Shown: positions 36,250 to 48,854 of the stretch, in pieces
How positions within the stretch are numbered: position 1 is the stretch's first letter
Layout of the letters: each line of letters begins with the position of its first letter
NCBI GenBank assembly: GCA_036346355.1
Contig: CM070580.1
Coordinates: 32,506,004 to 32,570,003, forward strand
Direction: 5' to 3'
DNA from: Rhipidocladum racemiflorum
Taxonomy: Eukaryota > Streptophyta > Magnoliopsida > Poales > Poaceae
Length of the DNA stretch: 64,000 bases
Made by a program: the position numbers and the translations under genes
The notes under the pieces: generated by a model
What the model saw: only the letters and a program-made list of their open reading frames with translations
Databases searched by the model: none
Told to the model about the DNA's origin: nothing

Positions 36250-36381
36250 TACGGAAGAAGATAGAATATCCTGGATGAATACCATACAACGAAACGTCAG
36301 AAACTAACGAATCCCGCACTAATGTTTCAAAAACAGCTCGGATCTCAAAAAATAGTTGAGATATCAATGTGAAGGCAGCAT

Positions 36382-36783
36382 CAGGGTTCAAAAAATCGAC
36401 GAAAATCGCTCGATTTTCGCGATTTTCGGTCATATCGCCATGCGGCTGAGATATCAAAACCGGTCGATAAACCGATCCAATTCAAAAAATAATTTAAAAA
36501 AATTCAAAAATTCGAAAAAATTTACGTGTCGAAAATCGGTGGAAATCGGTCGATTTTCGCCAAAAATCGTCGAAAATCGCTACAAAAATCGATCGCACAA
36601 AAAAGTTCAACAAGGTCGTCGATTTTCCACGAAAATCGATGATTTTTGAAATTTTTTTGAAAAAATTTAGTTTTTGAATTCATCCGATTTTTAACGATTT
36701 TCGGCCGATTTTCGACTCGATTTTTGCGATTATCGAAAATCACTGTTCATACGAAAATCGACGAAACGATTTAGTGAACCCTG
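36382..36783. mobile_element. Non-autonomous hAT element rich in CGATTTTCG motifs, 402 bp
   Basis: Ends CAGGGTTCA...TGAACCCTG with a perfect 8-bp target duplication GGCAGCAT (36374-36381; 36784-36791). The interior is built from iterated, self-complementary GAAAATCG / CGATTTTC motifs in both orientations. No coding sequence; the reading frames crossing it are by-products of the repeat. Confidence 0.92.
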
Positions 36784-36791
36784 GGCAGCAT

Positions 36792-37993
36792 ACGCTACGT
36801 ACATATATAATACATGCCAAGCGGATCAATCAGCATTGTTGGACTGAATCTATATGAAAACTGAACCAATCAATTAACTAAAACTTTGTCTCTGTCATGC
36901 ATGCAGCCGCTAATTGTTAGACCTGCTCACGAGTTTTTTCTTTTAATTTTTGCATATCTCGTGTTGCTGACTTCTCCTTTCTTTGGAAACGCAAGTTGTT
37001 TGCTACTTCTCTGCTAACAAAATTTTAGTTCTTCTACTCCCTTGTAGACATATACCATCCAAACGTATACAAATGCAAGCTTAAGTACGTACGCAGTGTG
37101 TATATCTGTACTCTGTACAGTGTGTATATGTATATATACACGTGTAGCTGTTGACAAATATATCGGTAAAGAAAGCCATGCCCAGTTAACCGATCACGCA
37201 ATCTTGCTACCGAACTGATCCTCTAAATAATCTAACTGCAACGCAGTGTGTATGTATAAGCTTAAGATATACTAGATGTGTGGGCGCGGCACACACCACG
37301 CCAACATAACATGTTCGCACATGGCAGTACCGGCGCACACATAAATTCGAATTTTGGAGGTATTTTCACCAAAAGAGATTTGGATGAAATTTTAAATTTT
37401 GCAGGGCCTTTTAGTAAAAAAGTGGTGAAATCTGGATTTTTAAGGACTTTTTGGTTTTGGGTGCCTTTTACGCAAAAAATAGTTCTGGATGTAATTTTGA
37501 AATATCTGGTGCCTTTACCAAGAAACCCGTGAAATCCAGTTTTTGGGCCTTTTGTAAAAGGATTTGAATGTAATTCTTAGAATATATGGGGTCCTTTTCG
37601 CAAAGAGATTCGAGCAGCAAGAAATCAAGTGCGCCAAGCGCGCGCGGGCCCGCGGGATTCAAGGCACGACCTCGACGCGGTAGAGAAGCTTGTTATCGCT
37701 GTGCCACGCGATCGTTATTTAATATACTAAGGGTAATAAAATACTTATTCACAGGTTTACAAAGCGGCGATAAGGCACAGTGCGGAACGACCACGTCGTC
37801 TCGAAATCGGCGTCAACACCACGGCCAGCTAGGAATCCTTTCGGGTTTTATACACGGGGTATGTTTTATATATATGGTGTATATGCTTCAGATCAATCAT
37901 ATGCGCAAACAGTGTGTACGATGTGTGTATATACACGTACCTACGTACGCCACTAGTCTAGCACACTTGAATTAGTTAAGTTTGAAACCTTCG

Positions 37994-37994
<1 letters not shown>
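36792..37994. other. Intergenic DNA with degenerate ~80-90-bp repeats
   Basis: Bases 37340-37615 hold three to four degenerate units built on a CCTTTT-cgcaaa-aGATTTGGATGtaATTTT pattern. GC-rich sequence at 37620-37700 follows. I recognise no gene or named element. Confidence 0.35.
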
Positions 37995-38084
<90 letters not shown>

Positions 38085-38085
38085 C
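37995..38085. repeat. (TA)n-(CA)n compound microsatellite
   Basis: About 70 bases of alternating TA followed by a short CA run. Confidence 0.95.
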
Positions 38086-38459
38086 GTACCTTCCCGGTTT
38101 AACTACGAACTGTGGCATCATCAGTGGTCAAATCATCGAGTTGTACCACTCAAACAGCCACGTTCTGCCCAAGCTTACATCCCCAACATGCGATTAAACA
38201 AACATTGAGAAGCGAGAATTAAGCAGGCTTTTGGGATATTGATGTTTGGCAGAGAAACTGTCCTCTTGATTACTTTATCCAAACCTATATAATATTTGTG
38301 GACAACAATAGGAAACGTCGGCTGAAATTTGTAGAGAAAGCGTGTAACTTGACTTAAGAAGAAATTTTGATGAGACAAGTTAGGCAATTGGCATGAGTTA
38401 CAAGAAATTACGTTATCGATCAATCCTTCTTCTGAAAAAGATACTTTCGTTTGGGCTTA

Positions 38460-38866
38460 GGCACCTGTTTGTTTCGGTAAATTGTAGAAGCGTCTTTTAA
38501 AATCTGGATTGTAAAAATTTGGATTGTTAAAAAGTGAAAGTTGAAAAGGCGATGGTGTTTGGCAATCCAGATTATAGTGTGTTTGGATTGCTATTTTTGC
38601 TTGGCAAAAGTCTGTGGTACCCTTAATTATAGGTTGAAAAGTCTGTGTGAACAGTGGGGGCAATGGTGGGTAATTTTCACTGAAGTTGGATGGATATTGT
38701 GGTCTTTTGCAAAAAAAAGCTGAGAAAAGCTCCTCCAGAGTGGATTGTGGGATTACTACAATCTGGCCTCCAGATTATTACAATCCTGATTGAAAGCTTC
38801 CTGTTTGTTGACATTCCAGCTTTTAAAAGCAGCTTTCTACAATCCCTAGCTGAAACAAACAGGGCC
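38460..38866. mobile_element. Tourist-like MITE (PIF/Harbinger), 407 bp
   Basis: TIRs GGCACCTGTTTGTTTCGG and, reading inward from the other end, GGCCCTGTTTGTTTCAGC, flanked by TTA on both sides (38457-38459; 38867-38869). The interior has CAATCC/GGATTG motifs on both arms. Confidence 0.85.
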
Positions 38867-38934
38867 TTAGAAAAGTCAGGAAGTTCTCAACGAGATCAAT
38901 GTATAAAGCTTTGAGTTGTAGAGGTGTAAATGAT

Positions 38935-39210
38935 AGTAGAATGATGGATGTTTGTAAAGCTACAATCCCGCTAAAAAGTAAACACTTTATGTGGTTAGTT
39001 TTTAAAGATAGAATTCAATCAGCAGAACAACCGATGAAAAGATCTTGGAATGAAAATATCTCATAATTTTGCTTGCAACAGTGCTGGTCCATTTGGCTAA
39101 ATAAAAATTATATGGTGTTTAATCATAAAGTCATTGCTAATTCAGTTACTGTAGTGTATAAAGTTTTCTCATTTCTTTATCATTAGCAGAAACTTTTGAA
39201 GAAGAATATC
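38935..39210 (+). pseudogene. LINE (non-LTR) remnant, zinc-binding RT tail
   Basis: The plus-strand frame contains IPLKSKHFMWLVFKDRIQ, the core of the zf-RVT segment found at the end of plant LINE reverse transcriptases, then a stop and WLNKNYMVFNHKVI. Stops and lost zinc ligands show a short dead 3' fragment. Confidence 0.65.
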
Positions 39211-40184
39211 CAGATGGAAGTGGAACAAACGATCTCCAAACTCTTGGGAAAATTGCGAAGCTTACGGGATGAAGAGTAAGATGTGGCATGGATTACAGTG
39301 AAGTTGCTTTTGTTTTAAATCCACGTTGATCTCTTAACCCATTTAGTTAAGGTGCTGAACCTTAGCAGGCTGTCTAGTTTGGTTACCTTATGTTTATCTC
39401 ATCTTGCACCTAGATCTTAGGACTTACACATTTGTGGATGGTGGATATGTATGGGACGCACCTCTTCTGTCGAAAATAGAACACTTTATGTGCTTGGTGA
39501 TAAACAACAAGCACAATTTGTTTTAGTGCTGTATGAGAGACAGTATGAATTGGAAAGCAAATCTGCTTTTATGGAGGATTTCCTAGTTGATATTGTAGGT
39601 AAAGCAGGAAGAAAGAAGAATAGAATAAACTGCAGTGATCACTACTACAGAAAAGGCCATTATAGATGGTTCAGAAACGTCATCACATACGGTTTTCTGA
39701 ACTGTTTATAAGCATGTGTCACTGATAATAATGGCGTATCACGGACGATTCATGGTAAAAACCATTAATGATAATACTGTCATAGATAGATTGTATCAAG
39801 AACAGTTTGTGATAGTCTTAGATAGTTCTTGGCTGGTAAGCATAGGGAACTGCCACATGACACTATTCATACTCTAGACATTGCTCTTAGAGAATATCCA
39901 AAAGTAAAGCTAAGTACCTTCTCACATCCTTGACAACAAATATTGATGCGTTTCTAGGTAAAATCCAATTCCATCCACAATTTGCCTACTTTCATAAGGA
40001 ACTATGGATGGAATTAGATTTTGCCTTAGAATCCATCAACATTTATTCTCACAGATGCAAGGAGGTACTCAACTTTGCTGTTGGACATTTCCTAAGAGCA
40101 ATTTTTAAACATAAATAGTATCATGTGTGTGAGATGCTCCCTTTTATGATATTGAGTAGCATAAAAGATATGTTCTAAATATAC

Positions 40185-41461
40185 TTCTGTACTAGTCCTG
40201 TGATCAATTGCTAGCACGTATATACACAAATTGTGATCACAACCATACATTACATTTTATTACAATTATAGAAGAAGCAATTCTTACAAATATCTATTAC
40301 AAACCAAAATATAACTTTATCAATTTGCCCAACTACCCATTTCTCCATGAGCAACTGACAAGGTAAAACGCTAGATAGAAACATGGTCGTTATCCTCATT
40401 TTCAGCGTCAACATAAGTATCCTCAAGGTATTCTATTCCTTCACCTGAAAACAACGAATATAGCAAGGTTGAGTACATTGTGTATTCAGAAAGACTTAAG
40501 GTGTTTGCAAATCATAATTATATGTAAGTTAATACAAAGGAAGTTTCTACAGTTGTTTGCATAAAGCTGAATTGAACATAAGTTACGAAGCGATAAATTG
40601 AAAGTATAATTTGTAAATACATTTAATGATAAGTAAAATAATAAGCATCGGTAATAACATATCTCGGATGAATATAACCAACTTATCGCATCAAATTTTC
40701 AGCCAACATATGCCACAATCTTACTATACTACCAACACATGGCACAACAATCGAACTCAACCTTGCCAACATATGACAAGCATTGAATCATCTGTAGGGC
40801 AATTTCTCTATTATCACATTTTATCTCCATCCCATTTTATGAAAATATTAAAATTCTAACTATGTGATGACATTACCAAGTGCTCATGACCACGAGCGCG
40901 GCTAATCGATTAGTTTTAACTCTGTAGAGGTATAGAATTTTTACTCGCAAGGAATGATTATCTCTTTTTACAATGCATATTTAACACACTTTCTTTAGTG
41001 TGTCGCAGAGAAATCAAATATAACTTTTGCATTACTTATTCATAACTTTGCACCATCCCGGTGATGTCAAACCTTTTCTATGGTAGCAGAAATGCTCACC
41101 CAAAACATATCAATTTTTCTCTCACACTGGCAGTTCATCCCTGCCGCACCTGTTTCTCCCCAATAGCAAAGCGTACACCATTGCATTGGTATGTGTTGGA
41201 CCCACACCTCTATGTGGACACCCCTACGAGCAACTTCCATCCGTATAATGCGTCTTTGCTACAACCTTCCAATGTGCAAAGTCGGTTTAAGTAACTTAAT
41301 TTGTTATAGCTGTCCCATACCGGCCCTTGTGGTTGTATGATTACCTTGGCATAAAAACAACGACATAGTTCGGTCCTTATATTGATTCGTGAATCTTGCC
41401 CTATCTAATCGCAAGTATACCTCGCACATCCAGCTATTGCCAATATTCACCCGTGTCCAAA
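40185..41461 (-). mobile_element. Family-A LTR fragment, antisense 3' portion
   Basis: Inverted match to the last third of the solo LTR at 28019-31415, including its TAATAAAAT-GGTTGTGATC, GAGTACA...TGTACTC and GTTCGGTCCTTA blocks. Confidence 0.75.
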
Positions 41462-42115
41462 TCTATAACATCCCGAACTTTTCAAAAATAGCAAAAAAAA
41501 ATAAATATTTAATATTTAAAAATAGAATTGTATAAAATTTAATGAATATCAGAAATTTTTGTTCAAACTAATATCTTTTATCCATTTCTTGAATTCTAGT
41601 CTCAATAAAAGAACAATCATAGTATTGAATTTCTTTCTATCAAATTGAGTAAACTAAGAAAATAAAATTTCAAAATATGAAATAACTTCAAGAATAAATT
41701 TTCTAAAATTTTAAATCATGTAACGATTTTCCTCATTGAAAAGTTATTTAGTGAAAAGATAAGAAGTAAAAAGGTAACAGATAAAAAAGATAAAAAGGTT
41801 GAAATTAAAATAAGAGGAAAATATCTAAAATGCTATAAAACCCCTAGACATCTCTGAAAACCTATTTTGGTGGTCAAAAATCAATGTGAACCCATAAAAT
41901 CAATGAAATAACGTGTTTTAACTCTAAACAGTATAGTAAAAGATTTTTGTAGAATTCTACTGACCTTAGCTGAAGCTAAAGTTTTTACCATGTTATCTCT
42001 AGAACCTTATATACATCTGGTAAAATTGGTAAAAATTAATATTGAAATTTATAATTTATTTTGAGTTATTAATTCTAGTTCTAAAAATCTACAAATTAGA
42101 GTAAAAATATTGCCA
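41462..42115 (+). mobile_element. Family-A LTR fragment, sense 5' portion
   Basis: Starts TATAACATCCCGAAC immediately where the antisense fragment ends and matches the first 650 bases of the family (CCCTAGACATC, GGTAAAATTGGTAAAAATTA). The two pieces make a head-to-head arrangement, a rearranged LTR rather than a simple insertion. Confidence 0.7.
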
Positions 42116-42399
42116 AGCAATGCCTAATGATCAACAAATATTGTTTTGAATGAAGGAATAGACATAGAACATCAATGTATAATAAGAAATGGTAGCAAGC
42201 AGCGTGAACATTTATATGAGCCATTAATCAAATTCAAGCAAGCAAATTAACCTATATATACAAATAAGCATATAGCAGATTATGAAAGCTGAAAAGTATT
42301 ATCACAAATTGTCTCTCTATAGCTCAATCTTCATAGAACAAAGCCACTCTAGCATGCAAGGTCCCCAAGACATTCAATTGTCTAGCTCCTTTGCAACCA

Positions 42400-43060
42400 T
42401 AATCAGATTAAAATGATAGAAGGTTGAGTATACTCACAACACATTGACTGATAATTAGTGCAAATAATGAGTGTTTTAGAGATACAAAGCTGCAACCACC
42501 TAGTGAGGCAATTCACCAAGTGGCCGAAGGAGATGACTTCATCGAGCGACACTCGCGCGAATTGAAGGACCACAGCTGAGCCACCACTTGAGGCCTCGAA
42601 GGACCACAGCCGAATCAATCTACCACACAACTTAGCCAATCCACCATGTACCTCAAGCTTCTAGCAGAGTTAGCCCCTTCAATCACGTCGTATTACACGC
42701 CTCTCAAAACACGCAACTGATCAAGAATTTCTCACAAAATCCTAGCCCCGAGTGACACTCGCACGGATTGATCAATATCAACGGATCAAGGTGTGGAACG
42801 AAAAAGAAGTCAAGGGTGGATGAGGAAGACGAAACTAGTGCATGTAGATGAGCACACCAATGCCAAGCACATAGGTGGCCTTGGCCGCAACGAATAGGTT
42901 CTCGTAGTCGTGGATGATGAAACAAATGAACTTGAGCGCTGCCATGTCGGTGACTACAGCAAGGAAGGCCTTCACCTTAAGCAAGGGCGAGGGCTTAGGC
43001 GATAGTTTGGGGTGACAGCTCAGGCGCAGGGGAGGTAGAGAGGCGACGCGAGCAAGGGTG
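42400..43060. other. CACTA internal non-coding sequence
   Basis: Mixed-composition sequence between LTR debris and the subterminal repeat block. It includes a repeated CGAGTGACACTCGC / CGAGCGACACTCGC string (about 42543 and 42751). No supported gene. Confidence 0.3.
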
Positions 43061-45783
43061 AGGTGGTCACAAACGATTCTAGTAAAGAATCATCTATGAT
43101 GTGAGTTTCATTGATAGTTCAAGAACAGTCTGTGATACATTATTGCCATCTAGTAAAGAACCATTTGTGATGTGCACCATAGCACAGACGGTTCTAGTAA
43201 GTAATCGTCTGTGATGTGCGCCACATCACAGATGATTCTTTACTAGAACTGTCTATGGTATGTGATATATCACAGATGGTTCCTTAAATGGAACCATCTA
43301 TGATATTAGTTTTTACTACTAAATATTTTTTTCTATTTATTGGCTTGCCTCAAAAAATCCTAGCCATGCCCTCCGAAACAAGAAGATTACACAAATTATA
43401 TCAATAGCAGATTACACACAACACAAGTAGATTACAATTCACAAATTCAAACAAGTTTCACAAATTAACCAATAGAATGCCCAAGTTTCACAAATTAGGC
43501 AGCGTGGAATGTGCCTTTTGGAGCTATGACCTCACGCGTTAAGAAGTTAGAGAAGCTTTCTCGAATTGCCTTCAGTTGGACCTTTTCAACGTAGTAGCAT
43601 CGTTAATCTTCTTTATACCAATGAATGTTCGTATTTATGGAAAAAATAGAAGGCACATAGGTTATTTCCCTATCCATGTTGGCCGTACTACGAAAATAGA
43701 ATTGGTTAGTTCCAGGGGCATTATTATGAAGTGATATAGGATTATTGTGTACTAGCGGCTACTGAAAAGTCAAAATTGTGTTTCAGCTTTGACACTTCAT
43801 TGTGTGGCCCTCCATGAGGTCTATACACTTTGAACAGCCTATGTGATTCAAAAAATTTAGCCTCAGACATTCCACATGTTACAAAAGAATTATCTATGGA
43901 GGAAACGTGATTACCTATCGAGTAGTCTTCCAATAGACCTCAAGTCGTGGCTACCCTTACATAAGGAATCAACGTAGCTAACTTGATTTTTTTTTCTTTG
44001 TTCAAATACAATTATAACCTAGTGAAACCTACACAGGATGTAGTGTAACACTTATGATGTTGTAGGGTAGAAGTATTTACACTTTATAGCGTTGAGCCAG
44101 CGATACCTCTATCACATAATCCTCAACTTAAGTAGCATTTCCATTCATTGTTTGGCTCGAGACTATTTGTGGGTTGAGGAAATCCACTGGTTCTTTGTTC
44201 CTTTTCGCTTCAAGGATCATGTATCTATATACATAAAAGCAAGGACTTAAACGACATTAGTAATACACGAATGTATAGACCGTGAAGGACTTATATGACA
44301 TTTATCGGTAATACACGAATGTATAGACTGTGATTGCACACACTTACAATGTCTAGCATCTTATGAGTGCGACGTCAATGGCGTCAAGGTTGAAGAGATT
44401 GAATAAGTCCTTGAACTTGACCATGAAGAAGCCCTACATAGCTGGTTGAACAGATACTCATGCTTGAAGCTGATCAAGATACTCGTTATGTGTCTTACCT
44501 CTAGCTATTTTGCTTCTTCCATGTTCCAATCATGCAATCTAATGGATTCTTTTCAAAGTTCTTGTAGGCCCTCTTCCATTACTAAAGGCTCTCCTAGATT
44601 GAATTTCTGAGCCAATGGGGCATATTCATATTGCAGCTCCTTCCTGATCCGCTTGGATTCCCCTTGCCTTCCTTTCCACTTTTGGTCGTCTTCACAGGAG
44701 AGGAACGGGCACCAAGTGTTGTATTGGCCTGCACTGATGCTCTAAGCATCATAGCCGATTCTGTGAGCCGCTTCGGTGTAGCTGATGGCTCTGATAGCAC
44801 TTGTAGCTCTGCCACAGTAGGTGGATCATGTTGTGCATGGTGCTGTAATGCTGGAGGAAGATCATCGATTAAGATATCCCTCTTGTGCCACTGGATGAAT
44901 GTGTCAACAGCATCCCCTAGTATCATGATCTTGTCATTTAGGGGCATGTCCAGTAGGACGAGATTGAAAGTTATATTCACATAGTCCACACAAACCTTCA
45001 TGTAACCTAGCACTACTCGAAATAGTTGTCACTTCACTGGTTGGATACACGCGCCCCCAGCCAGTCTATAGGACAAGAGAGCTATCGGCAAGCCTCACTT
45101 GGAGCTTGCACGGTGTGACTTCCTACATAATGTTACACAATTAATTAGTTGTGTCATCCAACATATTCTATGTATGGAGCATTCTAGATACATGTATTAC
45201 TTGGATGTCATCGATGGAAAATATGCCATCGTGTACATTTTTCTCGAGGACGGATGCACAACTACTCCATCGGTTAGTAGGGCTGAGCTGCGTCGGTGCT
45301 TCTAGGACTTGCACGGTCTGTGAGATTGTCCATAGCTATCGTTAGCTCCAACCTTTCCTGAAGGCTTCTTAGCTTTTCATCAAATTGCACATTCAGCCCT
45401 ACCTCAATCTGTTTCTTAAGCGCTTTCTTAATCGACACTACTAGCCATTCTTTGCGCTTAGCTTTGGCTCTTTTTCCTACTCTGATACATGTCGGAGTCC
45501 TATAAGAATGCCATTTTTAGGTGATGAAAACACCCAAGCCTCGCATATGACCAGGGTGCTCCTTACTTCCCAAGGCCATTGATAGTACATCTTTCTCCCT
45601 GTCCAGTTGGAAGAGACTTACAATGATTCTGAACTCAACGTGACCTACAAGAGCACGTCATATCATGTCACTTATAATTATGAAGCAATTACAAACTATG
45701 TAGTTTAATATCTTACCAGTCATTGTAACACTTCCTTTTCTACGAGTTCCTGAAGGACACGGTGCCCGAATACATGGTATTTG

Positions 45784-48585
45784 TGTAACATCGCAAATCT
45801 ATCTCGAGTGTTGGGATTTTCAGTCGGGAGTGTGGTGGGTCTATTTGAGATCTGCAGGGTTGAAATTTTAGTTGTGTGGGAGAAAAATTCCTGTTTTTTT
45901 CCCTCCACCTAATTTCCCCCCTCTTTTTCCCACCCCACCCAACATTTTTGCTAGAGGCTTCCTCCCACCCGATTTTTCTAGGAGTCTTCTTCCCAGCCGA
46001 AACGGAGAAGCTCTCCAAGCCTCTTCTCCCCTTTTTCATGTCACCCAAAGAAGAGCAGCTAGAAGAGCCCTCCCCTTCCCTTCCCGTGGCCAAGCTCCTC
46101 CATGGAAGCCCTTGAAGCTCCCCTCCATGGCAGCCAAGCAACCGGCACCTCCCTCCCCAAGCAGCCAGCACCCCTTCTTCTTCCTCCTCCTCTTCCTTGT
46201 AGGTAAGTGGAGAGGTGGCTTGGGGTTGTTCTTGCTACTCTAATGGAGGTCCTTGACTGGTTGGATGCATCTAGGGTTCCTAGATTTGAGGTTTTTGGAG
46301 GAAAAATGGCTTAGTGTTGGAGGGAAAACTTGTTCTGTTTTTGGGCTCAGAAAAGGCTGATTTTGGAGCTGCGGTTTAAGGCTTGTAGAAGCATCTCTTG
46401 TATCTTTGACTGTAGGGAAAGTTATAGCTCGTGTTCTTGTATTTCATTTGAGCACAAGAACACTAAATTCCATTCAGCCAATCAAAAGTTATGATCTTTT
46501 TAGTACGGGCTGCTCTAAATGTACATGTGTTGGTAGATGTAATATTGAGCTGTTGTTTAAGGCTAGATGCAAGCCGATTTAGATTTTTTATTTGCCTAGA
46601 GATAGATGGAAAATTTACTTTATATTGAGAAAATCTGAACTTTTTAGAATTCAGAAGTTTGGGGGCAGCTCGGGTTCTCTGTTCATTGCAAATCTGGAAT
46701 TCATTGATGCATATCCAGCATGAATGGGTATGAAATACTTATAGATTATATTCTTGTGGTCATTTAGAGCACAAAAACTCCAAATTTGGTTTAGCCATTT
46801 GGGAGACATGCTAATTTTAGTGTAGTACTGCTCTAATTAGAGTTAATGCAATTGATCTCTGTTCATTACAAATCTGGGAATGATTGAGATATCTCCCGCA
46901 TGAATGGGTATGAAATACTTGTAGATTATCTTTTTGTGGTCATTTAGAGCACAAGAACTCCAAATTTGGTTTAGCCATTTGTGAGATATGCTAATTTTAG
47001 TGTAGACTGTCCGGAATTAGAGTTAATGCAATTGATCTCTGTTCATTGCAAATCTCTAGCATGAATGGGTATGGGATAATGGTAGATTATCCTCTTGTGG
47101 TCATTTAGAGACCGAGTTCACTCAATTTGGTTAAGAGAATCAAAAGTTATGATTGTTTCAGTGGCTGCTATCCGGTGTGGCAGTAGTTTAGCTCAAGTGC
47201 AAGAATTGAATGAGTTGGATTAGTTGTGAATGGATTAATTGGTCTCTGGAGGAAGTTTAAAGCGGGGTTAATCTTAAGAGCGAAAGTGTTATTGTCATTT
47301 GTCGTTGAACCATGATTTGCATTGTTTTGAGATGAATGTATATATGGTTTTGCAGGGAATGTGACCTCAGCGGTGGCCGCGACTTCTCACCACTCCATTC
47401 CGAGTGGGTAAATGCAAGTGTATCAACTAGTATGATTGCTAGGATGTCGATTTCTTGCTAATCATTATGAGTATGTTTATGCTAATCATAATGGTATATT
47501 TGTGAGTATGTTTATATTAAAAGAGAATTGTTAATTGATTATGAATTTAAAGGACATGTTGATGCTTTTGGTTGACTAGATGATGATGATTGTATTGATG
47601 TTCATGTTGATGGAAATGTGGATATTGAAAAAGAATGCAATCTGTGATTTATTCATGTTAAATTACATACGTGCATTCATAATGGAAGAGGTGACCCATG
47701 CTGATGTGGGCCTCTGTGTTCACACGTAGTGAACACGAAAATCCTACCTCGTAGTCCCATCCACGAGGGATGGATGGGAGTGAGATAGTAAGAGTAGGCC
47801 CCTCCATGGGATGGAGGAATGAGAGGGTGCACACCGACGGGTGTGCACTCGGTAATACCGGTATATGCAAAGAAAAGGTGCATTCATGGGCATGCATGTT
47901 GCATTGCATCGCTAATGATAAGTATTGTGTTAATGGTGATGTGTGGATTCGGGATAGAATCATGGACTCCTCCCAAGATGCTTAATGAGGTATGATTATG
48001 AAATAAGCAATGAGGTAAAGGAGGTAATTAGTGGTGTTACTATTGGTTTATGTATTTGTTGATTTGTTTAAGAAATATGATCTTGTTGTTGAGTTAAATG
48101 CGTTAATTGGTTATGATATGATTATCTGATACACTTTGCTGAGTCTTGGACTCACGCTTGTTTTGTTTAATGTTTTTAGGTACTTTGAGGACGTCTTGTT
48201 GGGATGGGACTTTGCTTCACCTTCACACACTTTCATGCCATGATAAAGGATTAGTTTGGAACAATGTTTTGCAATGATAACTAGTGTTGGATTAATGTGA
48301 TAAAGAGTCTTGTGGTTGTGGTTAAGCTTGTATTCGGTCCGCAGTTATCTTGTTCTTGTTGTGGTTATTATGATCTCCGTGATGTTAAAGGTTAATAGTT
48401 GCTAGAAGTTAACTGCTAGAATGTCTTGATTAGATTCCTAGATGTTCATGCTTGAAATTGATATTGTTATCTCTTTGTTCGCTAAGTGGATGTCCATTTA
48501 GCAGGGGAGATCTTGCAAAAAAAATTTGAAAAAATTGGATAGGTTTTGGTAACACTTTGGGCACGTGTGGTGCCAGGGTGTTACA
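45784..48585 (+). mobile_element. Family-B solo LTR, 2802 bp
   Basis: Starts TGTAACATCGCAAATC, ends CCAGGGTGTTACA, and has a perfect 5-bp target duplication ATTTG (45779-45783; 48586-48590). It is oriented opposite to the family-B LTRs at 746-2793 and 22052-23091 and shares the CGGTAATACCGGTATATGC block. It contains a 180-bp tandem triplication (46672-47150). The frames at 45872-46250 are CT-rich and not supported as a gene. Confidence 0.92.
46672..47150 (+). repeat. 180-bp tandem repeat, three copies, inside the solo LTR
   Basis: The string GATCTCTGTTCATT(A/G)CAAATCT (first copy diverged) recurs with spacing of about 180 bases (46678, 46858, 47039), each unit ending in TTAGCCATTTG...ATGCTAATTTTAGTG; the last is shortened. 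Confidence 0.85.
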
Positions 48586-48854
48586 ATTTGACCTCACTCT
48601 TAGCCAGTTTCGGGTACGCGAGTCTTTGATCGAGGCAAATGGTGGGACACCCCCGTCAAAAGTGCCTCCTCGTCCTCCCTTCTTCATTGCTTGCTCTTGC
48701 TCGTGTACCCAGTGGTGCCAAGTCTGTGAGGGTGGGTGTTTTGAGCCTGCAGGGCTTGAGCACTTCACTCTGATGCACGAACTCTTTTGATGTCTTCATC
48801 TTAATAAATTGTTGCCAAATAACTTTGTCAATGAAACCATACTTAGAGAATGGA

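Larger units (their letters stand above)
39641..43320 (-). mobile_element. CACTA (En/Spm) terminal region carrying nested LTR fragments
   Basis: CACTACTACAGAAAAGGCC at 39641 is a CACTA terminus, followed by subterminal motifs around GATGGTTCAGAAACG and ATCACGGACG. A second block of such motifs (CACAGACGGTTCT and CATCACAGATGATTC, in both orientations) fills 43075-43310 and ends at a degenerate TTTTTACTACT. Between them lie two family-A LTR pieces (40185-42115) and CACTA-like non-coding DNA. This is probably the 3' side of the decayed CACTA element whose genes lie at 43500-48862; two overlapping CACTA ends are also possible. Confidence 0.65.

Noticed and set aside
36356..36743. Frames rich in R, F and N across 36.4-36.7 kb
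   Set aside because: They translate the CGATTTTCG repeat array of a hAT element; similar frames at 52031-52288 and 53352-53653 are likewise repeat-derived, apart from the NAC tail portion.
45740..46243. 123-143-codon frames near 46.0 kb
   Set aside because: They straddle the solo LTR edge (45784) or lie in its CT-rich part; no domain.
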